In this document: positions 1 to 10,907 of the stretch, piece after piece
Layout of the letters: each line of letters opens with the position of its first letter
Numbering within the stretch: the first letter of the stretch is position 1
DNA from: Flammula alnicola
Lineage: Eukaryota > Basidiomycota > Agaricomycetes > Agaricales > Strophariaceae
NCBI GenBank assembly: GCA_015499995.1
Contig: JADNRV010000282.1
Coordinates: forward strand, 1 to 62,725
DNA: 62,725 nucleotides
Reading direction: 5' to 3'
The notes under the pieces: generated by a model
Seen by the model: only the letters and a program-made list of their open reading frames with translations
Told to the model about the DNA's origin: nothing
Database searches by the model: none
Program-made: the position numbers and the translations under genes

Positions 1-1893
1 CGGTCCATCATCTTCTCCACCTCATCATCGAACATGGCGTGGGTGACAGTGGAGGCCCTCATGGCCGATTGCTGGGACTCGATTTCACCGATCCGGCGGG
101 AGAGTACCTCGAGTGAAAGAGGCGGCGAGCCAACTGTTTAGAATTAGTCGATGTTATAGACCTGCGAGGGGAACACTTACACAGAGTCTCCTTAGATGGA
201 GTCTTTGTCGTCTCGCGTGACGACGACGCATACGAGGGCACCGGTGTGTGGATGTCTCGTACAGGCATGTGCTTGGACGTGGTCATCCGTCCACCCAACT
301 TGTGTTCCGGGGGCATCTGGTTGACCTTGGGTTTGACAGGAGGCAGCTGGAGAGGCGTCAGGGGTCGGGGTTTCACCAGTGCTGAGATGAGCGGTGATGG
401 CGTCTCTGTAACCTCTTGGATGGTGGTAATGGGAGGGTGCTTGTGGTCGCGTGGTGGTGGAATGATGATGGTGGGTGTGGGACGGCTGCGACTCGTGCGC
501 GAAGGTCCTGCGGCCACGTTGCCTGTGCGAGGGGGGAGCGGTGGACGCACTTGAATCGAAGAATTGGCTGCCGCCGCAGCCAACGCTGCTTGTTGCTGCT
601 CCTCAACTTCCGCCGGTGGTGCTTCCGAGTTTCCCTTTCCAGCAACTATCGAGGGCGTGAATGCAGCGCCCCACTCGCACTTGTCCTTGTGTTTGTTGCA
701 CTGGTGGCAAGTGACCTTCTTGTAGGGGCGTTGGCGCTTGTCGCTCAGCTTCTTCGGTGCATGCTGCGGTAGGTCGTACGGCTTCTCGTAGCACACAAGG
801 CACCTGAACCCTCTTTCCTTGCACTTCTGACAGCTTCCCCCGGCGACCACATTCTCGACATCGACCCAGTAAACGCCGACTTGGGGTTCCGGAGGTGGAT
901 GCTCACGCAACTTCCTGGTGGGCTCTGAAACCTCTCTGTCGTCAACAGGTGCACTGGGGACAGCAGTGGGCTTGGCCTCTGGGAGCGGAACCTTGTGTCC
1001 GGCACGCGCGCTCTTGCTGGCTTTCCCTTTCGCGACCTTTTTCAGCTTCGGCGGGGCGGCGGGCAGGTCCTTTGCGATGGATTTCGCTCTCTTGGCTGGT
1101 GGTGGCTGATCCGGGGTAGACATCGCCAGTTCGTCTTCCTCCTCATCAGACTCCTCGATGTACGTGGCGGATTTGATCGTCCGTTTTCTTGTCCTCAATG
1201 CCCTTGGAATCTCCTCCGTCTTCACCACCTCCTGTTTCTCCTGCATCCACTCTTCCCTTGGACCCTCCACAGCCAGCCTAACCCCATCAACATCCATGCC
1301 CTCGCCCATATCCTTCCCCTTCCCCTTGTTCTTCGCCGGAATACTCCCCACGTCCATCGTCTCTTCTACCCTCACCCTCCATTCCACTTCCTCCGGTTGA
1401 GGCCTGGCATCGATTCGGGGTGCGTTGCTTCCACTGGGCCTAGGCAGAGGGGGCCCGATCATGGAGAAGATGCTCTGAAGGGGGGGGAGGGCGGATTTGG
1501 GCAGAATGTCATCATCCCAAGCCAGGTCGAGTTCCAAGTTGTCGACGTGTTCTTCGTGGGTACTGAAAAATCTGAACGCGTGGGAGACGTTTTTGTGGGC
1601 CGGAGCGTTGAACATCGACTGTAGGAACTCTCGATAGCCGGGGGACTGGATGTAAGCCTGGTTGGTGCTTAGCAGCTTAAATATCCCCTGTACTTGCGGT
1701 TTAGCATTGCTTTGAACACAATAAAAACACATACGCATTTGCGCCGGAAGGCCATCAAATAGGTCTGCATTGTGGTTCCGTCGGCATTGCGGTAGCGGTG
1801 TTTGACCAGTGACTCCGCCGCAGAGTGCAGGTCAGCGAAAGCCTGCTTGACATCTTCAAACTTGGCAGCGGAGGTCGTAGCTTGATGAGACAT
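1..1893 (-). CDS. Cysteine-cluster nuclear-type protein, C-terminus cut by window edge
   Basis: Not assigned to a named family. Exons are 1893-1735, 1687-181 and 133 to beyond base 1, with 47-nt introns (donors GTATGTG and GTAAGT); the frame stays open off the left edge, giving about 600 visible residues. The chosen ATG at 1893 opens a short helical N-terminus. Residues about 339-389 hold a cysteine cluster of the form CxxC...CxxC followed by a second CxxC...C set, rich in Lys/Arg, which suggests metal binding. The middle is Pro/Ser/Lys rich with basic patches that look like nuclear signals. The last visible exon is predicted to be a coiled coil. Possible role as a DNA- or chromatin-associated factor is inference only. 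It is divergent from the gene starting at 2096, with about 200 bp between the ATGs. Confidence 0.72.
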
Positions 1894-2095
1894 GGTAATT
1901 TAGAGGGCGGTGTAGTAAGTGTGATAGGTAGGTGTGGAATGACGCAAGCAATGTTGAACGTGTCGGTTGATCAAAATTGCAAGTCTAAAGTTTATCACGC
2001 ACGTGACCGTTGTGGCAACCGCCACCGGAACCATTGTTGCAAGACCCACCGGAAGGTCGAGCACGTCACTGGTCCCTTCCACTCCCCTGTTTGCT

Positions 2096-3188
2096 ATGAA
2101 CACCAAAGATTACAATACCGGTCCTCAAGACCTCGCAGCTGCTTATAATAAGCTGGCGGAAACCCAGCAACCACGCCAATCACAAAAGAGAAAACATGAA
2201 TCAATGACTGCAGTGCCCGCCGAGCAACCGGTAAGTTCTTTCCCTCCTTTTGGCTCTGAGGCTGATTTTTGGACAGGGATCATCCAGAGAATTCAATTTG
2301 TGGGATGTCATCTACAGCCCGGAACATGTAAGTGTCTAATTACCTACTTTCGAGCTGTTAACTTATTCTGAAATAGGAACCATCTCCGGATAGCATGACG
2401 GATATTTTCAGAATGATAGCAAGGCCGGAACATGTAAGTACCTCCTGCTCCGCTACTGATTATGTACTTAGTGACTACAGAATATGCCTCGAGATAGATT
2501 TGGGATGTCTATGGACACTCAACCTGTAAGTTTTTCTTTGTCTTTTTAGCTCAGTTGTTTCATACCTTACCTGCAGGAGAGCTCTCAAAGCACCGGAATA
2601 GCTGCACTGATGGAATTCATGGATGTTCAGATGGATTCCCCCATTCCAACATTCCAGGAGTTAAATGCCAGTAGCGCGGATGGGGATTCCGTCGAGAGCG
2701 AGGCGGAACGCAGCACGAACATTGTGCGTCTCACTCCACCTCCACCTCCACCTTCGCCTCTGCCTCTGCCTCTGCCTCCTCCACCATCGCCTCCGCCTCC
2801 ACCATCGCCTCCGCCTCCACCATCACCTCCACCACTGCCTCCACCACCGCCTCCACCTCCACCTTCGCCTCCGTCTATGCCTGCCCCTCCGCCTCTGCAT
2901 CTGCCTCTGCCTATCCCGTCACCCCCAGCCCCGCTTTTGCTTTCACCTCCGCCGCGGCCTATTCTTCCAAACCCCCCACACCAATCATCCGCTGCTGCAA
3001 TAGCCACATTCAACGCTCTTTCACCCACTCTCATATCACCGGCGTCACTCTTCTGGGTCTATCTTGCAGATATTGACCAGCAAACCCGAACATCAAGATC
3101 CCGGCTCAACAATTTGATGGAGCTTTTTGCTCAAATTGAGCTTGTAATTGAGGGTATGGAGAGGCAAAGAGAGGCAAGGGGCTTGTGA
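2096..3188 (+). CDS. Proline-rich hypothetical protein built from small phase-0 exons
   Basis: Family not recognised. Exons 2096-2230, 2277-2327, 2377-2433, 2481-2525 and 2577-3188 join in frame to about 299 residues. Every intron falls exactly between codons (phase 0), and exons 2-4 encode only 17, 19 and 15 residues. Exons 2 and 3 both end in Pro-Glu-His just before GTAAGT. The first exon is Gln/Lys rich. Residues about 140-200 are an almost pure Pro/Ser/Leu tract, followed by a short mixed tail ending in a helix with Met, Glu and Arg. A glycine-rich reading frame on the opposite strand is only the mirror of this tract. The protein is likely disordered, perhaps an SH3/WW or profilin ligand, but that is a guess from composition. 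It shares a divergent promoter with the gene ending at 1893. Confidence 0.6.
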
Positions 3189-3453
3189 GACAGGAACAGT
3201 AGGATGTATAACAGTATAACATTAATATATATTTCATTATTCCTGGGGATGGTACATAAGGGATCTACTGAGAAAGCTGTTCCAGCAGGACATGGCAGCT
3301 TGGCCTTGCCCGCTGGACTGAAACGAGCTCGCATGGCCTCTCACAAGCTCGCCCATCCTGGATGGGTATTTTTGGCAGCACGAGCTCGTGAGGCTAGGCC
3401 ATCACTGATGGTACTTATGTCACACAAGGTAATACACTATATATGGTAATTAG

Positions 3454-4123
3454 CTACAGAACTTTCTGGCCTCCCACCGTGCCTAGCCCAGTCGTTAAGG
3501 TGCCGCCGATTACTGCAGACCACGTAAAAAAAAACAAGCTGACAATATATATATTGTCATTGAAAACGGCATGAGCACGTAATAGAAAGAGCAGAGAGGT
3601 GGACAAAATGACAACGGGGAAGAACCAATCCAGCGCCCGTCCTAGGTCGGCACAGGCATTGACTGGAGCGGCTAAATGTTAAGTATATGTTTTCGTAACT
3701 CTTAAAAGGCTTCTTTAATAATGAACGACGTACTGTCGAAAACTGCACAACTAATAATGTATATCAAAGTTGAGAACCTGAAATAATATTGTATAAGTGC
3801 GTACTTAATGCGATTTCATCCTGAGTTTGTGGAAGCTCACCTTGATACAAAATATGCAAGTGTAGGTATTCTAATCGGATATTTGGTCAACAGCTGGCCC
3901 GGGTAATCTCCTCTGAGATTGTTTAAGACATCCCAAACTAGAACCTACGACTCTCAAAGTTACTGAGTCCGCATTGCTCAGGATAAGGGACACATACTGC
4001 TGCTGTGCCAACCACCACATACATTTTGATTGTAACGTGAAAGGCCAAGTCTGGAGACAGAAAGGCCATCGGGGTAAATGGATTGGGAAGGTCTTTCAGG
4101 ACTTCAGAAGCAGTATTAGCCAT
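3454..4123 (-). pseudogene. 3'-truncated copy of the seven-segment membrane protein gene
   Basis: This is a diverged direct duplicate of the gene at 6306-7613. The start 'DLPNPFTPMAF', the exon for 'VWDVLNNLRGDY', the exon for 'FSTLIYII' and the exon with 'DWFFPVVI' are all still there with matching splice sites, and the frame is still open. Homology stops near 3473, inside the fourth membrane segment, and a TAG follows at 3456-3454. The last three membrane segments are missing, so the product would be about half length. It has a three-base insertion adding Pro-Gly in exon 2 and several substitutions relative to the full copy. I read it as a truncated duplicate; weak expression of a short protein cannot be excluded. 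Confidence 0.75.
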
Positions 4124-4560
4124 GGCAGAAGATGAATGGTACCGGTAGATGTTTGCCACTGTCTATATCACCTCGACAGGTGGGATTTATGACGTCCAGG
4201 ATCAAGGAAAGCTTAAAATTTCCACAGAAGATGACATCATAAAATGCTAGATGAGAAGAAATTAAAATGTTGAAAATACCTTCTTGCCAATCTCTTGTGC
4301 GACAAGTAAGGGACATACGCCAGGTAAGGAGCATCTGCCGAGATCTCCATCCTAAAGCTCCTCCAACCTATGGATTAAATGAGCGTAGGACCATGAGTTC
4401 CGAGATTTCGGGATGTTATTTTTACAGCTGTCACGGTAAGTTGCAGTAGTCTTCAAGTGTCTGTTCACGGTACTTCACGGTACAGTAAAGACGAGGGATT
4501 TTAGTGGGGGCCATAATGGGGCCTGGCGAGGACTCAGCGCTAAGCGCTCAGTGTTAGCTG
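3473..4560. repeat. Direct segmental duplication, copy A (matches about 6984-8000)
   Basis: Both copies carry the membrane protein gene start plus about 400 bp of its upstream DNA, ending in a similar 'GCGCTAAGCGCTCA' stretch (about 4537 and 7970). Orientation is the same. Copy B is the complete one. Confidence 0.75.
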
Positions 4561-5399
4561 TCCGGATCCATGACACGGTTGAAATATTGTCCACTCATAG
4601 CAATGAATCTCCTCCAGTCTCCAGACAACGAGTTTATGTTAGTCAAGTCATATCGGTGGACGATATCGGCTGCGGGAGTGCTTTCAGTATAGGCCGGAAT
4701 CTCTGGTGCTCGACATGCATCAATTTTATGACATTGGCGCGGAGCCGATTATCATTGATAAGTGGAAGATTCTTTGAGTCGTGTCAAGGCCAGCTGATGC
4801 AGCCACAGCTCATGTGTCCAGATCAGCTCCAAGAGGTCGATTCTTAGTCGATTGTCGAGTTCGTGTGGATGCCTGTCATCTATATACATACTCTCCGCCG
4901 AAAATTAGACTGCTCAAGTGATCACTCAGCTGGAGCACCTAGGAGGGGGGACTCCCTATAAATGTCCAATCCTGATGCATACAGAAATAGGTCATTTTGA
5001 CTCTCCCATGTACTATTCTCATGCGTATATTTTCGGCGAAATTTGAGTTCAACTCTGATCCAAACTGAGCACAGAAGGTCATAGGTTTGATCCGATGCAT
5101 ATGGAAACCTTGAAGTCAACCTTGAGGTTCAAACAAGAAAACCTTCAGTCACAGTTTACAACGTCTTCTCCCTCAACTTCACAGTGTTCACTCCCTGCAT
5201 CCACCAAATGGCTCCACTATGGACGCCACTTCCAATACATTCAATAGCGCCCAGTCGTCCCTCGCTGTTCGTCGTGATGGGATAGGGAAGAGAGAAAAAT
5301 GCACAACCAATTAAAACACGTGAGGTACAAATATCGCAAAGTCCCACAAAGATTATAACGGACGATGGGACCGAGAACAAGATGACAGCCTTATGCATG
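4561..5399. other. No convincing gene
   Basis: Between the truncated membrane gene copy and the next pseudogene I see only short frames of no recognisable family. A short inverted repeat with arms 'CGCCGAAAAT' lies near 4897 and 5030. Nothing else is supported. Confidence 0.5.
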
Positions 5400-5720
5400 T
5401 CTCCGATAAATTTCGCCCTCGCTGTGGCATCGAGGGCAGTATGTCCTGAGGTGATCATCTTGGCCACCGAGACATGGATGTCGGTCTCATACAGAGCCAA
5501 TAGTGGGCACACAGCTCATCAACAATATGGTAAGAACAAGAAGGTGGAAGTAAGGAATGTACGTAGCTGGATGGCCAAACGCTGGTCCTAGCGGTCTGTT
5601 ACCCGAAATAACGAAGCGACTTCCACCGTCCACAATCCGTTTCTGAAATGGACAAGGCTCCACCACGACCTGAGTCATAGTTGAGATTGTCGAGAGAGAT
5701 AGGGACAGGGAAGGGTGGCT
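5400..5720 (-). pseudogene. Decayed copy of the one-TM protein gene at 10060-10907
   Basis: The minus strand from about 5700 down to 5400 matches the end of exon 1 and the start of exon 2 of the intact gene: 'GPAFGHP' against 'GPAFDHP' before the intron, and 'LYETDIHVSVAKMITS' against 'LYESEIPVSMAKMIMS' after it. The intron acceptor AG seen in the intact gene is missing here, and the membrane segment region is not recognisable upstream. It is in the same orientation and order relative to the membrane protein copy as in the intact block further right, so both probably came with one block duplication. Confidence 0.6.
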
Positions 5721-6305
5721 TCCCTTGCGTCGTATGTTCGCTGGGATAAGTGGAAGCAACGGGGACGAGAGCAGTCGAAGTAGTCTAGACAACACGTAAA
5801 GTCGAGCATAATCCAGACGACAAATTTGAAGTTCTTCTGCATACAGAAAGATAAGTGCGATCGCGCTGCAGGTGTTAAAATTTTTCCAAGGAGTTGCTGG
5901 GATGAGGACATTAATTAGAAGGTTAGTGGCGAGGAACACATGTATCAGTCTCGAGTGTTCATCGTTTATACTGAATATTACACGGCTTTTATCTATCCTT
6001 ACCCGAGTCCGAAAACCCCACATAAAGCGCACGGTCCGAGACGTGACGCTGCGCAGAAAAGAGCTGTGTGGCGCATCGATATCATGCATTATGCTTTACC
6101 CGTCAGCGGACTTTTACTGACATATGGTCCGTGAGCAACCCAACCGGCGCTTGCTCGAGGCAGCCAAGTTACGTGCGAGTTCCATGTCTGAATCTCAGAG
6201 TCACAGGGAGGTACACTCACCTTCAGAAGCATCATGAACACACGCACGACGTGAAAATATAAAAATGCATTTTGTATCTCATCAACATCGACAGTCCACT
6301 ACGTT
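5721..6305. other. No gene; contains a short duplicated fragment
   Basis: No gene is supported. Bases about 6208-6290 repeat, with indels, about 7994-8090 ('CAGAAGCAT' ... 'AAATGCATTT' ... 'TATCTCATCAACATC'), so a further piece of the duplicated block lies here. Confidence 0.5.
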
Positions 6306-7613
6306 TTATTCTAGTGATTTTTGATTCTCGGGAGTATCTTTCGAAAAGCCGTCACTAAGCTCGATCGCAATGTCCTTCTCCTCCCTGTCAGTTATATTCT
6401 GGATATTACTGTCGGATCGCCTTCGGATTCGTGCCTGTCTTGCGAGGGAGAGAGGGATTCCTGGGCCGGTCGTTCTGTCATTGGCTGCAGTAAAACGTAG
6501 CTGCATAGTTGATATTGATGCTTCCCTAAACCTCCCAAATTTTGTATTCCTAAAAACCCTGCATGCCATGATGTGCGTAAGCGCCACGTTAGGGACTGTG
6601 AACAATATTTTGTAGGTGGGGGCAGCAGGTATGAAGAGCAGGATGACGCTCAAGAGACCGGTGGTGAGACTCGACCTTCAGAAGCAGAGCACTGCTGTTA
6701 GCTTGGCAAGTTGACGAAAAAACTTAAAAACGTACAGGTAATACATCTGCCCGTCCTGCAACATCGCCCTAGAGAACGCGGGCAAATAGTGGCCCAATAG
6801 TAGCGTCCTGAAGCCGCTCTTGAAGTTATGGTCAACATGTGCATTTCCCATCAATCGCCAGGAGATGGCAATGAAGATGAGTGTGTCGTGGACAAGAGGG
6901 ATAATAAAACTGGCGGAAACATAGGACTTGACACTCGTGTACCAGCAATATTTCGTCGTCCCGATGTTGCCTCCCTCCGTGCCTAGTCCACTCGTTAAGG
7001 AGCCGCCGACTACGGCAAACCACGTAAAAAAAAACAAGCTGACGATATATATATTGTCGTTGAAAACGGCACGAGCACGTAAGAGAAAGAGCAGCGAGGT
7101 GGACGAAATGACAACGGGGAAGAACCAATCCATCGCCAGCGCTAGTTCGGCACAGGCATTGACTGGAATGGCTAAATATTATATGTTCAAGTTTTCGTAA
7201 CTCTTAAAGGCTTCTTTAATAATGGACGACGTACTGTCGAAAACTGCACAATTAATAATGTATATCAAGGTCGAGAACCTGAAACAATATTGTATAAGTG
7301 CGTACCTAATGCGATTTCAACCTGAGTTGGTGGAAGCTCACCTTGACAAAAAATATGCAAGTGTAGGTATTCTAATCGGATATTTGGCCAACAGCTGGTA
7401 ATCTCCTCTGAGATTGTTCAAGACATCCCAAACTAGAACCTACAACTCTCAAAGTTACTGCGTTGCTCAGAAAAACTGGGGATAAGGGACACGTACTGCT
7501 GCTGTGCCAACCACCACATAGGTTTTTATCGTAACATGAAAGGCCACGTCTGGAGGCAGAAAGGCCATCGGGGTAAATGGATTGGGAAGGTCTTCAGAAG
7601 CAGTGTCAGCCAT
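6306..7613 (-). CDS. Seven-segment integral membrane protein (Agaricomycete family)
   Basis: Exons 7613-7497, 7439-7342, 7278-7235, 7171-6736 and 6675-6306 join exactly in frame to 354 residues. Seven hydrophobic segments are visible, roughly at residues 28-44, 63-85, 95-120, 125-145, 170-195, 235-255 and 260-280, followed by a charged cytoplasmic-type tail. Hallmarks I recognise from a large mushroom family are 'NPFTPMAFLPPDVAF' near the N-terminus, 'WDVLNNLRGDY', 'SSTSLLFLLRARAVF', 'LPAFSRAMLQDGQ' and 'VPNVALTHIMACRVFRN'. Function in this family is unknown; the topology resembles a receptor but no ligand or G-protein evidence is visible. It is the complete member of a duplicated pair; the other copy (3454-4123) is truncated. 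A lariat-like 'GCTAAC' sits near the end of the last intron. Confidence 0.85.
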
Positions 7614-8000
7614 GGCAGAGGATGAATGGTCGATGTTTGCCACTGTCTATATCATCTCGACAGGTGGGATTTATGCTGTCCAGGATCGAGGAAAGCTTAA
7701 AATTTCCACAGAAGATCAGCCAATCTCTTGTGCGACAGGTAAGGAACGTACGGGTAAGGAACGTATGCCGCGATCTCCGCCCCAGAGCTCCTCCAAACCG
7801 ATGCTCAGATGAGCATGGGACCATGATTTCCGAGATTTCGGACTGTTATTCTTACAGCTGTCACGGTAAGTTGCAAAAGTAGTCTTCAAGTGTCTGTTCA
7901 CGGTACAGTGAAGACGAGCGATTTTAATAGAGGTTATAATGGTTTAAATTTTAAAAGGGGCCTGGCAAGCGCTAAGCGCTCAATGACAAGCGACAAGCAC
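6984..8000. repeat. Direct segmental duplication, copy B (matches 3473-4560)
   Basis: Complete partner of the block at 3473-4560, same orientation, covering the 5' half of the membrane protein gene and its upstream region. Confidence 0.75.
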
Positions 8001-10059
8001 ATACACTCGCCTCCAGAAGCATACTAAGTATGAACACACACACACAGCGTGAAAATAAAAAATGCATTTCGTATCTCATCAACATCAAGGTGGTCGGTCG
8101 CCTTCTCACACAGTCATCCTTGTACGTCAACTCCGACTCCAACATCCACCATCACAACAGCCCATTGTGCTCCCCGTACAGTCAGTCCACCTCCAACCCC
8201 TCGACCTGCGCAAGTCAGCGCTATCGCAATCTACCACATCGTCTCATCTCCAATCTCTGAGCTATGCACAGATTCGTCTCCTTTTGTCTCCTTTTGTGCG
8301 GGGGGTGGGTGGCATTACTCTAGCGTCGCCGCGGTCGAAGGCGTAGAGATGGAAGACCACCACACGATTCCCTCCCTCCCGGACCGCCGTATGCGAACAA
8401 CAAATAGCATGTACGCGACGCGACGGGTTGTGGTCATGGGGGTGCGGTGCGTCATCGTGTGTATTGCGTCGTCGGGGTGCGGAGTGCATCGAAGGTAGAA
8501 GAACGAATAAAATAAAAAAACGAGAAAAAACGAAATCCAAATCCGCAGACGGAAAAAGGTATCCACGCAAACCGAAAAATCCAAGTGAAGGAAACTTCCC
8601 TGAACGAAGAACGAAGAACGAAGAACGAACCAAAAAACGCACCACCACAAACGAAAAGCGTCCACCATGCCCGCTGGGTGGAAGGAAGGAACGGAAAACA
8701 CATCCACGCGATTTAAATACGCATCGAATAAACAAACAAAAATCTGCGCAACGAAAATAAAGAGAAAGAAACAAAGGGAAACAGAGGAAGCCGTGATATA
8801 ATTTAAATTGTCCAAGGGTAGTACGTACGAGTATCAACCGAAGCAAGCAAGTGGCACGGAGGAATAAAGATAATGATATCAACCGCAACGACAGACTCGA
8901 CGAAAAGGCAACACAAAAAATCCAAAAATCCGAACGCACAACGCACGAAAACGACGCACACACGGCATACGCACACCCCAGGACCGAATTTTGAAGGACG
9001 CGGACGCGAATACCACGAGTCTGATAAGCACACACACCATCCCTATCCCTGCGCGCCTCGCCATTGCCCATCCAAGCGCATTCGCAGGGACACCAGTACC
9101 GTGCATCTTTTCCCCCGGTCGGTCGTTCCCCCGGTCGGTCGGCTGGTCGGGGATCAAGCGGCCGCCGTGACACGTGATGGATGGAAGCATCGCTTAGCGG
9201 CGTTACGGTTCTTGGCACTTCGTGACGTTAGCGTAGTTGACGATAACGTGGACGTTGGGTGTGACGAGATACCGCGATAAGGCATTCCACGCTCGAAAGT
9301 GAAACTAGCAGAGGACGAGGACGAGGACGAGGGTGGGGGGAGGGAGAGGTAGCGCGCGCGAGGAGGAGGAAGGAGGACAGGACGGACGGGGGATAGATGG
9401 AGGAACAGCCGATAGCACGGCAACAGCACAGCACAAGACCGATCTAGCACAGCAACCGACTTCTAGCAACCGAGACTTCTAGCAACCGACCGACTTCTAG
9501 AGCCACGGTCTAAGTACGTCCCGCAGATAGATAGAACGCCATCTAAACACTTCTAAACATCGATTCGATTCGATTCGATAGAGGACGGAGGGCGAAGGCA
9601 TAGATATGCATAGAGATAGATAGAGATAGATAGATAGTCGACGGGCGGGCGGGTGCTGAGAGTGGGGTAACGGGGTGATATATAACGCGCGGATGTGGAG
9701 CGGTTGATGGGACGACGGATAAACCGTAACGGAGGCAAAATGGTCGCGAAACGTGGGGTTGGAGGGGACGAAGGGGTCTTCAATTTCATTTCTTCATTCT
9801 TTCTTCAGTATTCAATTTGATTTGATTTATCGTGGGTTGGGTTGGGTCTTTCGTATGTATCTCGTGGATTATCGTATGTATCTTGAATTTGGTATGGGCT
9901 GGGCTGGGATATGATATGATATGATGTGTTATGTTCGATGAACGACGGCGTCGGGCGGGTGGACGGATGGATAGATGGATGGCGGGCGGTGAGATGAATG
10001 CAGCAAACCAGAAAACGGCGAACAAATGCGAAAGCAAAACAAGCAAGCAAACAGAGCCC
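8001..10059. other. Non-coding, low-complexity stretch with microsatellites
   Basis: No gene is supported. The minus strand is T/C rich and open for 318 codons at 9218-8262, but the composition is monotonous and no family is visible. Simple repeats occur at about 9560-9580 (GATTC units), 9600-9640 (GATA units) and 9955-9985 (GATGG/GATAG units). About 8450-10050 is repeated in inverted orientation at about 18660-19545, so it travelled with the gene at 10060-10907 as its downstream DNA. Confidence 0.55.
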
Positions 10060-10907
10060 CTAAACCATAGACGGCGTGCGTCTCTGGTACTGGGGCGCAT
10101 TCGCATTGCGCACAGGTGGCGGGCGCGAGGTCGGTCTGCGGAAGGTATGTCGGGACATGATCATCTTGGCCATCGAGACAGGGATTTCGCTCTCGTATAG
10201 CGCCGGCACTAAATATACGTATACCAATCCGCGTTAGCTATCAGGCAAGAACGAAGGAGCAAGGAAGTAAGGAACGTACGTGGATGATCGAATGCAGGTC
10301 CCGGCCGTCTGCCTTGTTGTTGCATCTCCTGCTGTGAGTGTTGCTGCTGCTGCGACTGCCACCTTCCACGCTCCGTTTCCGACATGGACACACCACCACC
10401 ACGCCCACGGCCCACTGCTGCTGACCGTACGACTGGGAGCGAGGGTAGACTGTCCCACTTCACCAGGCCCCAGAACCACGTCGTCGTCTCTTGCTTAACT
10501 ACCGTTTTCGAGTCGGCCGAAGGTTGTTGGAGCTTATCGGGCGTCGTAACAGGTGTTGGAGAGCTAGTCGAGGATGTAACCAGAGTTGGCTTCTCAGAGG
10601 TTCCCAATACAGTACTCGTCGTCACCACCGTTGATTGCGACTTGGACAGCTGCACGAGTGACACCGCGCTCTTTTGTGCCGTAGAGGGTGGAGGGCGTAT
10701 ATACAGGAGGGCCGCGCGGATGCTGGAGAGAATGACAAGCGAGGCGAGGAGGACGAGCCAGACGCTGGGCCGTGTGAGGGTATGGCTTATCATGGACAGC
10801 GAGGAGGCGAGAGAGCTGGGGACGACGGCGCCGAACGACGGTAGCGAGGGGAGGGAGAGGGCTGGGACGGTAACGGCGTCCATAGCTGGGAGTTGCACGA
10901 GCATCAT
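10060..10907 (-). CDS. One-TM hypothetical protein, intact member of a local repeat family
   Basis: Family not recognised. Exon 1 is 10907-10280 and exon 2 10208-10060; the 71-nt intron (GTACGT...TTTAG) leaves a 258-residue frame. An internal ATG eight codons downstream of the chosen one is also possible. Residues about 45-70 form one hydrophobic segment, followed by a Ser/Thr/Val-rich stretch, a Gly/Arg run, a Gln-rich run and a short conserved C-terminal patch 'LYESEIPVSMAKMIMSRHT'. That patch is also found in decayed copies at 5400-5720 (same strand) and about 18540-18620 (plus strand), which shows it is real coding sequence that has been copied. Cell location is probably a membrane; function unknown. 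Confidence 0.65.

Noticed and set aside
2627..3034. Glycine-rich frame opposite the proline-rich gene
   Set aside because: Exact mirror of the CCN-rich proline tract; the plus-strand frame is the one supported by introns.
8262..9218. 318-codon open frame on the minus strand
   Set aside because: Monotonous Phe/Ser/Arg/Cys composition, no family, no splice pattern, and the matching inverted copy at 18.7-19.5 kb does not keep the frame.
9555..9640. CRISPR-like short repeats
   Set aside because: These are plain microsatellites (GATTC and GATA units) without spacers, in a eukaryotic genome.
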